Of a stretch of DNA of 64,000 nucleotides, positions 42,223 through 49,850 are shown in pieces. Numbering within the stretch: position 1 is the stretch's first letter; every line of letters begins with the position of its first letter. The DNA lies in NCBI RefSeq assembly GCF_035762905.1, contig NZ_DASUCC010000135.1, positions 36,430 to 100,429 on the forward strand, given 5' to 3'. Origin of the DNA: DASYTH01 sp035762905. Its GTDB lineage: Bacteria > Actinomycetota > Actinomycetes > Mycobacteriales > Pseudonocardiaceae. The notes below the pieces were generated by a model. The model made no database searches. It was not told where the DNA came from and worked only from the letters and a program-made list of their open reading frames with translations. The position numbers and the translations under genes were made by a program.

Positions 42223-43349
42223 TGGCCGCCGTGACCGATCTGCTCGCCGACATCCGTGCCCTGGTCGAGTGCGAATCGCCGTCTGCGGACGTGGCCGCGG
42301 TCGCCCGCTGCGCCGAGGTCGTCGCGCGGGTCGGCACCGCGCACCTGCGCGCCGAACCCGAGCGGATCGTGCTGGACGGCCGCACCCACCTGCGCTGGCG
42401 GCTCGGCGCGACGCCGTCGCGGGTGCTGCTCCTCGGCCACCACGACACCGTGTGGCCGCTGGGCTCGCTGGCCGATCACCCGTGCACGGTCGAGGGCGGG
42501 GTGCTGCGCGGACCGGGCTGCTTCGACATGAAGGCCGGGCTGGTGATGGCGTTCCACGCGGCCGCGGGGCTCGACGGCGTCACCCTGCTGGTGACCGGCG
42601 ACGAGGAGCTCGGCTCGCCCAGCTCCCGCGGGTTGATCGAGGAGGAGGCCAGGACCGTTGGCGCGGCCCTGGTGCTCGAGGCTTCGGCGGCCGGCGGTGC
42701 GCTCAAGACCGAGCGCAAGGGCACGTCGATGTACGAGGTGCGCGTGATCGGGCGGGCCGCGCACGCCGGGCTCGAACCGGAGCGCGGGGTGAACGCCACC
42801 ATCGAACTCGCCCACCAGGTGCTGGCCGTCGACGCGCTCGCCGACCGGCAGGCGGGCACCACGGTCACGGCGACCGCCGCCAGCGCCGGCACCACCGGCA
42901 ACACGGTCCCGGCCGCCGGGTTCCTTGCGGTCGACGTGCGTGCCAGGACCGTGGCGGAGCAGGACCGGGTCGACCGGGCGATCCGCGCCTTGCGGCCGGT
43001 GCTGCCCGGCGCGCGGGTCGAGGTCACCGGCAACCCGAACCGGCCGCCGCTCGAACCGGCCGCCTCGGCGGCGCTCTTCGAGCGGGTGCGCCGGATCGCG
43101 GCGCGCCTCGGCCTGCCCGAGCCGACCCGCGCCGCGGTCGGCGGCGCGTCCGACGGGAACTTCACCGCGGGTGTCGGCACGCCCACCCTGGACGGCCTCG
43201 GCGCGGTCGGCGGCGGCGCGCACGCGCCGGACGAGCACGTGCTGATCGACGACCTGCCCGGCCGGACCGCACTGCTGCGCGCACTGGTCGAGGACCTGCT
43301 GGCGGAATCGACGAACCCGGTCGCCCGCTCTGGTCGGGCACAACCATGA
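42222..43349 (+). CDS. M20-family peptidase/deacylase, likely N-succinyl-amino acid desuccinylase
   Basis: 375 residues, ATG overlapping the previous stop by one base (TGATG). Two-metal M20 motifs: LLGHHDTVWPLG, GPGCFDMKAGLVMA (bridging Asp), VTGDEELGSPSSRG (Glu pair), a dimerisation lid domain (KGTSMYEVRVIGRAAHAGLEPERG) and the final His in GGGAHAPDEHVL. Family members include ArgE, DapE, carboxypeptidase G2-like and N-acyl-amino acid deacylases. Next to the racemase and the GNAT gene it most likely removes the succinyl group from N-succinyl-L-amino acids; that assignment is by context. Its stop overlaps the next start (ATGA). Confidence 0.9.
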   Translation: MAAVTDLLADIRALVECESPSADVAAVARCAEVVARVGTAHLRAEPERIVLDGRTHLRWRLGATPSRVLLLGHHDTVWPLGSLADHPCTVEGGVLRGPGCFDMKAGLVMAFHAAAGLDGVTLLVTGDEELGSPSSRGLIEEEARTVGAALVLEASAAGGALKTERKGTSMYEVRVIGRAAHAGLEPERGVNATIELAHQVLAVDALADRQAGTTVTATAASAGTTGNTVPAAGFLAVDVRARTVAEQDRVDRAIRALRPVLPGARVEVTGNPNRPPLEPAASAALFERVRRIAARLGLPEPTRAAVGGASDGNFTAGVGTPTLDGLGAVGGGAHAPDEHVLIDDLPGRTALLRALVEDLLAESTNPVARSGRAQP

Positions 43350-44248
43350 CCTCCCCCGACGAGCGCAGGAACATGAACCTCATGACCGACATCAGCGAGG
43401 CGACCGGGCTCGACGCGGCCGGGCACGCGGCGCGCGCCGCGGCGCGGACGGCCGGTGTCTCGGTGCGCGAGCTCACCGACCTCGCCGAGCTGAACCAGGT
43501 GGTCACCCTGTTCGCCACCATCTGGGGCCGCACCACCAACCCGCCGGTGACGATCGAACTGCTGCGGGCCTTCACCAAGGCGGGCAACTACGTGGCCGGC
43601 GCGTTCGTGGCGCAGCGTCTGGTCGGCGCCTGCGTGGGCTTCTTCCACGCGCCGGCCGGGGACGCGTTGCACAGCCACATCTCCGGTGTCTCGGCGACCA
43701 CCACCGGTGGCGGCGTCGGGTTCGCCCTCAAACTGCACCAACGCTCGTGGGCGCTGGCGCGCGGCGTCTCCGAGGTCGCCTGGACCTTCGACCCGCTTGT
43801 GTCCCGCAACGCCTACTTCAACCTGGTGAAGCTGGCGGCGCGACCGGCCGAGTACCTCACGAACTTCTACGGCCCGATGATCGACGCCATCAACGGCGAC
43901 CAGGACTCCGACCGGCTCCTGGTGCGCTGGCGCCTGCGCGACCGCGCGGTGGCACTGGCCAGTACGGGCGGCGGCGTCGGCGCCGTCGCGGCGGACGAGG
44001 TCGCGGCGGGGGCGGTCGTGGCCCTGAACATCGCCGGGGACGGCAGCCCGGTGCCCGGCCGGCTCGACGGGTCTACCTCGCTCGTCGCCGTGCCCCGCGA
44101 CATCGCGGGTCTCCGCGCGGCCGACCCGGTGCTGGCTCAACGCTGGCGCGTCGCCGTGCGGGACGCGCTCACCGGCCTGGTGGGTCGCGGCGGTGTGATC
44201 GACGGGTTCGACCGGGCGGGCTGGTACGTCGTGCGGCGTCAACCGTGA
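43346..44248 (+). CDS. Large GNAT acyltransferase, likely D-amino acid N-succinyltransferase
   Basis: 300 residues from ATG 43346. GNAT-like core near residues ~35-200: VRELTDLAELNQVVTLFATIWG, YVAGAFVAQRLVGACVGFFHAP, and HSHISGVSATTTGGGVGFALKLHQRSWAL, followed by VAWTFDPLVSRNAYFNLVKLAA. The longer-than-usual chain and these motifs match the GNAT proteins encoded beside N-succinylamino acid racemases, which use succinyl-CoA to acylate D-amino acids in Geobacillus. The Ala/Gly-rich insertion around residues 205-235 looks like a surface loop. Overlaps the M20 gene and is 10 bases from the racemase gene. Confidence 0.87.
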   Translation: MTSPDERRNMNLMTDISEATGLDAAGHAARAAARTAGVSVRELTDLAELNQVVTLFATIWGRTTNPPVTIELLRAFTKAGNYVAGAFVAQRLVGACVGFFHAPAGDALHSHISGVSATTTGGGVGFALKLHQRSWALARGVSEVAWTFDPLVSRNAYFNLVKLAARPAEYLTNFYGPMIDAINGDQDSDRLLVRWRLRDRAVALASTGGGVGAVAADEVAAGAVVALNIAGDGSPVPGRLDGSTSLVAVPRDIAGLRAADPVLAQRWRVAVRDALTGLVGRGGVIDGFDRAGWYVVRRQP

Positions 44249-44258
44249 AGGGGCAACC

Positions 44259-45368
44259 GTGAAGCTGACCGGGGTCGAGCTGCGCCGCGTCACCATGCCG
44301 CTGGTCGCGCCGTTCCGCACCTCCTTCGGCACCGAGACCACGCGCGACGTCCTGCTCGTACGGGTGGTGACGGACGGTGGCGCCGAGGGCTGGGGCGAGT
44401 GCGTGGCGATGAGCGGCCCGCTGTACTCCTCGGAGTACGCCGACGCGGCCGCGGACGTGCTGCGCCGGTTCCTCGTCCCCGCACTGATGGCGGCCGGTCC
44501 GGCCGGGGCGCACGCGGTCGCGGGTGTGCTCGCGCCGTTCAAGGGCCACCGGATGGCGAAGGCGGCGCTGGAGATGGCGGTGCTCGACGCGGAGCTGCGC
44601 GCCGAGGGCCGCTCGTTCGGCCGCGAGCTCGGCGCCGTGCGCGACCGCGTCCCGTGTGGAGTCTCGGTCGGCATCATGTCCACCGTCCCGGAACTGCTCG
44701 ACGCCGTCGGCGGCTACCTGGCGCAGGGCTACGTCCGGATCAAATTGAAGATCGAGCCGGGCTGGGACGTCGAGCCGGTGCGGGCGGTCCGCGAGCGGTA
44801 CGGCGAGGACGTGCTGCTCCAGGTGGACGCGAACACCGCCTACACCCTGGCCGACGCCCGGCACCTGGCCCGGCTGGACGACTTCGATCTCCTGCTGATC
44901 GAGCAACCCCTCGACGAGGAGGACGTGCTCGGCCACGTGGAGCTGGCCCGGCAGCTCCGGACGCCGGTCTGCCTTGACGAGTCCATCACCTCGGCGCGCG
45001 ACGCCGCGGCCGCGATCCGGCTGGGCGCCTGCCGGGTGGTGAACATCAAACCCGGCCGGGTCGGCGGGTACCTCGAGGCGCGCCGCATCCACGACGTGTG
45101 CGCGGCCCACGGCGTGCCGGTGTGGTGCGGTGGGATGTTGGAGACCGGCCTCGGCCGGGCCGCCAATCTCGCTCTCGCCGCGCTGCCCGGGTTCACGCTC
45201 CCCGGCGACACCTCGGCATCCGGGCGGTACTACGCGCAGGACCTCACCGAGCCGTTCGTCCTCGACGGCGGCCACATCGACGTCCCGGACGGCCCCGGTC
45301 TCGGCGTGCTGCCGCTGCCGGACCGGCTGGCCGAGGTCACCACCGCCACGGAGTGGCTGACCCGCTGA
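44259..45368 (+). CDS. N-succinyl/N-acylamino acid racemase (enolase superfamily, MenC-like)
   Basis: 369 residues from GTG 44259 with AAGGGG upstream. Very like the Amycolatopsis N-acylamino acid racemase: LRRVTMPLVAPFRTSFGTE, GPLYSSEY, FKGHRMAKAALEMAVLDAELRAEG. Enolase-superfamily catalytic set: KxK (Lys162/Lys164 in RIKLKIEPG), Asp in QVDANTAY, Glu in LIEQPL, Asp in CLDESI and the second Lys in NIKPGRVGG. These proteins racemise N-acylamino acids and many also make o-succinylbenzoate for menaquinone. No other men genes are nearby, and the flanking GNAT and M20 genes fit the N-succinylamino acid pathway that turns D- into L-amino acids. Confidence 0.93.
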   Translation: MKLTGVELRRVTMPLVAPFRTSFGTETTRDVLLVRVVTDGGAEGWGECVAMSGPLYSSEYADAAADVLRRFLVPALMAAGPAGAHAVAGVLAPFKGHRMAKAALEMAVLDAELRAEGRSFGRELGAVRDRVPCGVSVGIMSTVPELLDAVGGYLAQGYVRIKLKIEPGWDVEPVRAVRERYGEDVLLQVDANTAYTLADARHLARLDDFDLLLIEQPLDEEDVLGHVELARQLRTPVCLDESITSARDAAAAIRLGACRVVNIKPGRVGGYLEARRIHDVCAAHGVPVWCGGMLETGLGRAANLALAALPGFTLPGDTSASGRYYAQDLTEPFVLDGGHIDVPDGPGLGVLPLPDRLAEVTTATEWLTR

Positions 45369-45372
45369 GGTT

Positions 45373-45384
45373 GTCGGATCCGAC
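45373..45384. promoter_or_regulatory. Palindrome B, candidate PucR site before pucR
   Basis: GTCGGATCCGAC, a perfect 12-bp palindrome followed by gAAGAT, 58 bases before the regulator start. Shares arms and flank with palindrome A at 32015-32026 ahead of the operon. Confidence 0.55.
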
Positions 45385-45442
45385 GAAGATCGTGGCCGGA
45401 CTTGGTGGGATCGGACCGGCAGACCGCCGCTACGGTAAGGCC

Positions 45443-47107
45443 GTGCAGCACACCGCGCGCCCCCGGGCGAGCCTCGGCCGGGTCCTCGACGACCTGGGCA
45501 CCACCCTGCTCGACCTCGCCCACGGCGTTCCCGACCGGGCCGGGGACATCGGCGGCGTCGTCATCCACGACCCGCTGGACCAGCCGGTGCTGCCACCCCA
45601 CGCGCTGGTGCTCGGGGTCGGGGTCGACGCCCCCGGCGAGGTCGCCGCGCTCCTGCGCGCGCTCGGTCGGGCGCGGGCGGCGGCGCTGGTGCTGCGGGCG
45701 CCGGTCCCGCTCACCGACGAGGTGCGGGCGGCGTCCGACGAGGCGGCCGTTGCCGTGCTCGGGCTGAGCCGGGGCGCGCCCTGGGGCCACCTCAGCGAGC
45801 TGCTCCGCTCCCTGCTCGCCGAGGGTGACATCGGCGTGGACCAGGCGGAGTCGCTCGGCGGTCTGCCGTCGGGTGACCTGTTCGCGGTCGCCAACGCGGT
45901 CGCGTCGCTGCTCGACGCGCCGATCACCATCGAGGACCGCAACTCCCGGGTGCTCGCCTTCTCCAGTCGCCAGGACGAGGCGGACGCGCCACGGGTCGAG
46001 ACCATCCTGGGCCGGCAGGTGCCGGAACGCCTGTCCCGGATCCTCCGCGAGCGCGGGGTCTTTCGGGACCTGCACCGCAGCGACCGGCCCGTCTACATCG
46101 ACGACATCCCGGACGGGAAGGGCGGCTTCGCGCTGCCGCGCGTCGCCATCGCCGTGCGCGCGGGCGACGAGGTGCTCGGCTCGATCTGGGCGGCGGTGCC
46201 GGGGCGCCTGTCCGACGAGCGCCACGAGGCCCTGCGCGAGTCGGCCAAGCTGGTCGCCCTGCACCTGCTTCGCGTCCGCGCCGGCGCCGACGTGCAGCGC
46301 CGGGTACGGACCGACCTGGTGAGCTCGGCGCTGGACGGCGGTGCGGGTGCGAGTGAGGCGCTGGAGCGGTTGGGGCTGGCGAACCGTCCGCTGCTGGTGC
46401 TGGGTGTCGTCCTCGACGAACGCGCTCGCCGCCGCGACGTTCCCGACGGCGATTCCGACGGCGTGACCGCGGCCGCGGAACGGCAGCGTCTCGGCGACGC
46501 CTTCGCCATGCACCTGTCCGCCATCCACCCGCGCTCGGCCGCGGCGGCGATCGGTGCGGTCACCTACGGCCTGGTGCCTGCCACCGGCACGGGGGACAAG
46601 GCCGAGACCCGCGCGGTGCGGGCCCTGCAGGACTTCCTGGACCGCGTCGGCGACCGCCTGCCCGCGGTCGCCGCGGTGGGACCGGCCGCGCCCGACCTGT
46701 CCGCCGTGGCCCACAGCCGGTCCTGCGTCGACCGGATTCTGCGGGTACTGCGCGAGGGAAGTGTCCACCGGCGGATCGGCCGCCTCGACGAACTGCAGGG
46801 CGAGGCGCTGATCCTGGAACTGCGGGACATCGCCGCCGCCCGAGGCGACGTGCCGACGGGAGCGCTGGCGAGGCTGATCGACTACGACCGCCGGCACGAC
46901 AGCAAACTGGTCGAGACGCTTCGCGCCTGGCTCGACGCCTTCGGTGACGTCGTCGCGGCCGCCGACTCGGTCTTCGTCCACCAGAACACGTTCCGCTACC
47001 GGCTGCGGCGGGTCGCCGAGGTCGGCCAATGCGACCTCGGCGACCCGGACCAGCGGTTCGCCACGATGCTCCAGCTGCGGGTACTCCGCCTCGACTCACC
47101 AACGTAG
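45443..47107 (+). CDS. PucR/CdaR-family transcriptional regulator
   Basis: About 554 residues from the GTG at 45443, where the family-typical opening LGRVLDDLGTTLLDLAHG begins; upstream frame sequence is a shadow of the racemase gene. Residues ~10-140 are the purine-catabolism-type N-terminal domain, followed by a GAF-like part (FAVANAVASLLDAPITIEDRNSRVLAFSS). The C-terminal PucR helix-turn-helix is LVETLRAWLDAFGDVVAAADSVFVHQNTFRYRLRRVAEVGQCDLGDPDQRF. It sits 74 bases after the racemase, same strand, and probably controls the salvage operon and itself through the shared palindromes. Confidence 0.92.
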   Translation: MQHTARPRASLGRVLDDLGTTLLDLAHGVPDRAGDIGGVVIHDPLDQPVLPPHALVLGVGVDAPGEVAALLRALGRARAAALVLRAPVPLTDEVRAASDEAAVAVLGLSRGAPWGHLSELLRSLLAEGDIGVDQAESLGGLPSGDLFAVANAVASLLDAPITIEDRNSRVLAFSSRQDEADAPRVETILGRQVPERLSRILRERGVFRDLHRSDRPVYIDDIPDGKGGFALPRVAIAVRAGDEVLGSIWAAVPGRLSDERHEALRESAKLVALHLLRVRAGADVQRRVRTDLVSSALDGGAGASEALERLGLANRPLLVLGVVLDERARRRDVPDGDSDGVTAAAERQRLGDAFAMHLSAIHPRSAAAAIGAVTYGLVPATGTGDKAETRAVRALQDFLDRVGDRLPAVAAVGPAAPDLSAVAHSRSCVDRILRVLREGSVHRRIGRLDELQGEALILELRDIAAARGDVPTGALARLIDYDRRHDSKLVETLRAWLDAFGDVVAAADSVFVHQNTFRYRLRRVAEVGQCDLGDPDQRFATMLQLRVLRLDSPT

Positions 47108-47120
47108 GCAAGCCTTCGGG

Positions 47121-47900
47121 TCAGGCGTCGGTGACCCAGTCCATGTGTTCGATCCAGTGGTCGAGCAGTGCCCGATCCCCGTGCAGTTCCAGCGCGGTAG
47201 CCGCATCCAGCGGGCGACGCCTGCTGATCACGAGCAGTAGTTCGGCGGCCGGGCCGCGTACCGCGACGTCCGCCTTGGTGTGCGTACGTTCCAGGACGAT
47301 CATGTCCGGTTCCCGGCGGGCCAGCCACTCCCCGGGCGCGTCGGTCGCGTGGAAGTGCAGGGTCTGGCCGGTGCCGCGCATCGCATCGGCGAAGCCCGCC
47401 TGGTTCTCCCAGTAGCCGGGGGAAGTCATCGTCTCCAGCCAGTCATCGACGGCCGCGACGGCAGGCTCCGGCGCCAGTTCGTACCGGATGCCGAGCGCCG
47501 CGGCCGCGTCCGCGCGATGCACGCAAACCTCGCCGAACAGCCGGCGTGACCAGAACGGCACGCCCGCTTCGCCGCCGGACGGATCCCACACCGGCGTGTC
47601 GTCGGCGGCCGATTCGAACGCCTGCTTCGCCTCGGCCGCGGTGTCGGTCAGCCAGGCGCGCCACTGGTCCGAATCGGTCGGGGCCGGAACGTAGCCGGCG
47701 AACGCCTTGCTCGGCTCGGTCATCCGCTCGCCCACGAGCATCGCCACCATTCGCTGTGTCGCGCCGACATGGTCGACGAGGTCAGCCAATGTCCACTTCG
47801 GACAGGTCGGCACCGGGACCGTCGAATCCCTGCCGTGCACCCAATCGCCGAACGTGCGCGTCTGTTCGACTACAGCGTTCACATACGCGGACGTGTCCAT
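47121..47900 (-). CDS. Maleylpyruvate isomerase family mycothiol-dependent enzyme
   Basis: About 259 residues from the ATG at 47900 (GGAGG upstream). The N-terminal DinB-like four-helix bundle shows CPKWTLADLVDHVGATQRMVAMLV with the His of the metal site, and later RRLFGEVCVHRADAAAALG, the second metal motif of the MDMPI family, then a C-terminal domain (WLARREPDMIVLERTHTKADVAVRGPAAELLLVISRR) typical of these proteins. They transfer or use mycothiol; the specific substrate is unknown. Convergent with pucR, 13 bases apart. Confidence 0.9.
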   Translation of the reverse strand: MDTSAYVNAVVEQTRTFGDWVHGRDSTVPVPTCPKWTLADLVDHVGATQRMVAMLVGERMTEPSKAFAGYVPAPTDSDQWRAWLTDTAAEAKQAFESAADDTPVWDPSGGEAGVPFWSRRLFGEVCVHRADAAAALGIRYELAPEPAVAAVDDWLETMTSPGYWENQAGFADAMRGTGQTLHFHATDAPGEWLARREPDMIVLERTHTKADVAVRGPAAELLLVISRRRPLDAATALELHGDRALLDHWIEHMDWVTDA

Positions 47901-47989
47901 CGTTGCACCTCCAAGTGCTCCGTCGACATCTGCTGAAAAATGCGTCATCCAGCCGGTCCCGAGCGGACGGCCGATACGACGGCTTACGT

Positions 47990-48120
47990 GATCCTTTCCC
48001 CAGACCCCGGCCGGGCGGCAGGATCCGTGGCCCGGCCGGCCACAGGTGCGGATTCAACCAGAACCAGAACTCCTCGACCAGGCCCGGCTTGGCGACGGGT
48101 GTTGCGCCAGCTCCCCGCAA
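47990..48120 (-). pseudogene. Possible RibD/dihydrofolate-reductase-like remnant
   Basis: On the minus strand the segment reads VAKPGLVEEFWFWLNPHL then WPAGPRIL, which resembles the end of RibD_C/dihydrofolate reductase-like proteins (GLVDE-x-WxxP-x-GxGxxLF). The frame then runs into unrelated sequence overlapping the mycothiol gene, and no N-terminal part is found upstream. Probably a small leftover of a lost gene in the 308-base gap 47901-48208. Pattern-based guess only. Confidence 0.3.
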
Positions 48121-48208
48121 CTATCACAGCCGGCACGCTAGCGGGTGGTGATCACGAGGAGCCGGTCGCCAAGCACATCGTCAGCCTCGCCGCCGCTGTT
48201 GCCGGGAC

Positions 48209-48914
48209 CTACAGCTGCCACCACCAGGTTTCGAGGTCGTGGCGGTCGGCGGACTCCACGGGAACCGCGTAGGGCGACCGTCGTGCGATGGGCAGGGCGT
48301 CGGTGCGGCGGACGATGGACCGCAGGTCCCGCACAGCAGGCATTTCGGCGAGTTCGTCGACGTCGAAGGGGCAGCCTGCGGGGCCGCCGAGCAGGGTTTC
48401 GCAGCCGAACCCGTACCACAGGCCGATGAGTTCGTGGTCCCGCTCCTGCTCGGCGGCGACGGCGACCTCGCGGACCACGTCGATCAACCGGGTGCGGCGC
48501 AGCGGGGCGGCGTCGGGACCGTGGAGTTCACCGAGGGCGACCATGCGCCGCCACAGCGCGGTGCCGGCGTCGCAGTACAGCAACGGCGGTTCGACGTAGC
48601 CGTCCTCGAGCCAGGAGTCGTCGCCGTCGAAGTCGTCATCGTCATCGTCCGCAGGGCGGTGAACTCCGTCAATGCGTCGAAGTAGGCGGACCGCTCGGCG
48701 TAGTCGGGGTGCCGGTCGACCGGGAACCGGTACGTGTACCCGCGGCGCTGGGGAAGTCCAGCACGCGAAACCGCGTGAACGAGCAGTCGAAACCGCTCTC
48801 GAAGCCGTACAACACCGCGAACCAGTCCCGGACGCGCGGGTCGCCCGTCTCGGGGTGGCCGTCCAGGACCCGCACCGAGTCCGCGACCAGGTCCTCGATC
48901 ACATGCTCGGACAT
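48209..48914 (-). pseudogene. Hypothetical gene broken by two frameshifts
   Basis: Three consecutive protein-like pieces lie in different frames. Piece 1 from the ATG at 48914: HVIEDLVADSVRVLDGHP, VRDWFAVLYGFESGFDCSFT, LDFP. Piece 2 (~48750-48665): RRGYTYRFPVDRHPDYAE, SAYFDALTEFTALR. Piece 3 (~48660-48209): an acidic DDDDFDGDDSWLEDGYVEPP, then LLYCDAGTALWRRMVALGE and a WWWQL end. Both joins are repaired by adding one base (in a C run near 48748, and near 48663), so deletions in the genome or sequence errors are equally possible. Repaired, the protein would be ~235 residues and cytoplasmic; family not recognised. It lies downstream of plsC on the same strand. Confidence 0.7.
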
Positions 48915-48965
48915 CAGGGTCTTTCTTCCGTCGAGCCAGATCCCGCACGGTACGGCTTGCTGAGG

Positions 48966-49691
48966 TTAACGGGCGTCCATGGCGGCGGCCTGTTCTGGGG
49001 TGGGGGCGGTGCCGCCGAGGTGGGTGGGCAGCCACCAGGGATCCGCACCGGGCTTCGGGGCGTCGGGGTAGTCGCGCTGGGCGGCGTCGAGGAGAGCGGT
49101 CATCCTGGTTCGCAGGTCCTTGGTGAGCACCTCCGGGTCGTCGCCCGGGACGGGCTGGAACGGTTCGCCGACCCTGATCAGGATCGGCACGTGGCGCTGG
49201 GTGAGGTTTTTCGGCCGGCCCTTGGTCCACAGCCGCTGGCTGCCCCATACCGTCACGGGCAGGACCGGCACGCCGGCCTCGGCCGCCATCCGCACCGCGC
49301 CGGTCTTGATCGGCTTCACGGTGAAGGACCGGCTGATGGTGGCCTCGGGGAACACGCCGACCACCTCGCCGGCCCGCAACGCCGCCACCGCCTCCTGGTA
49401 GGAGGCCTGACCGGCGGAGCGGTCCACCGAGATGTGATGCATGCCGCGCATCAGCGGGCCGCCGATCCGGTTGGCGAAGATCTGCTGCTTGGCCATGAAT
49501 CGGGTCTTGCGCTTGGCCGGCAACCCCGCCAGCCCGCAGAAGATGAAGTCCAGGTAGCTGACGTGGGTGCAGGCCAGCACCGCCCCACCGGCCGTTGGGA
49601 TGTGCTCGCTGCCGCGCACTTCCAGTTTCAGGTCCAGCACCCGGAACATGGCCTTGCAAGCCAGGATCACCGGCGGATAAACAAGCTCCAC
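48966..49691 (-). CDS. 1-acyl-sn-glycerol-3-phosphate acyltransferase (PlsC family)
   Basis: 241 residues from GTG 49691. Acyltransferase block I HxxxxD is THVSYLD, block II/III appear as GMHHISVDRSAG and VFPEATISR (usual FPEGTRS), and block IV as VPVLPVTVWG. The enzyme adds an acyl chain to lysophosphatidate at the inner membrane face in phospholipid synthesis; close homologues can act on other lipid or polyketide acceptors. The Gly-to-Ala change in block III is common in the actinobacterial subgroup. C-terminal ~30 residues are Pro/Ala-rich. Confidence 0.92.
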   Translation of the reverse strand: MELVYPPVILACKAMFRVLDLKLEVRGSEHIPTAGGAVLACTHVSYLDFIFCGLAGLPAKRKTRFMAKQQIFANRIGGPLMRGMHHISVDRSAGQASYQEAVAALRAGEVVGVFPEATISRSFTVKPIKTGAVRMAAEAGVPVLPVTVWGSQRLWTKGRPKNLTQRHVPILIRVGEPFQPVPGDDPEVLTKDLRTRMTALLDAAQRDYPDAPKPGADPWWLPTHLGGTAPTPEQAAAMDAR

Positions 49692-49850
49692 TGCGCCTCA
49701 ATTCGACAGGATCATCCGTTTCGCACGGATCACGTCCTTCGCATCCTCCCATTTCGCCGGGGCTCACGCCGGTGACCGGCACTGTGCCTCGGGTCACCCC
49801 GGCTGCCGGTGCGGGCGGGCCGCGATCGTCGACGGGCCGGATCGGCACCG

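Noticed and set aside
49771..49798. GGTGACC/GGTCACC inverted repeat after the helicase gene
   Set aside because: Only a 7-bp stem with a 14-base loop; too weak to call a terminator.
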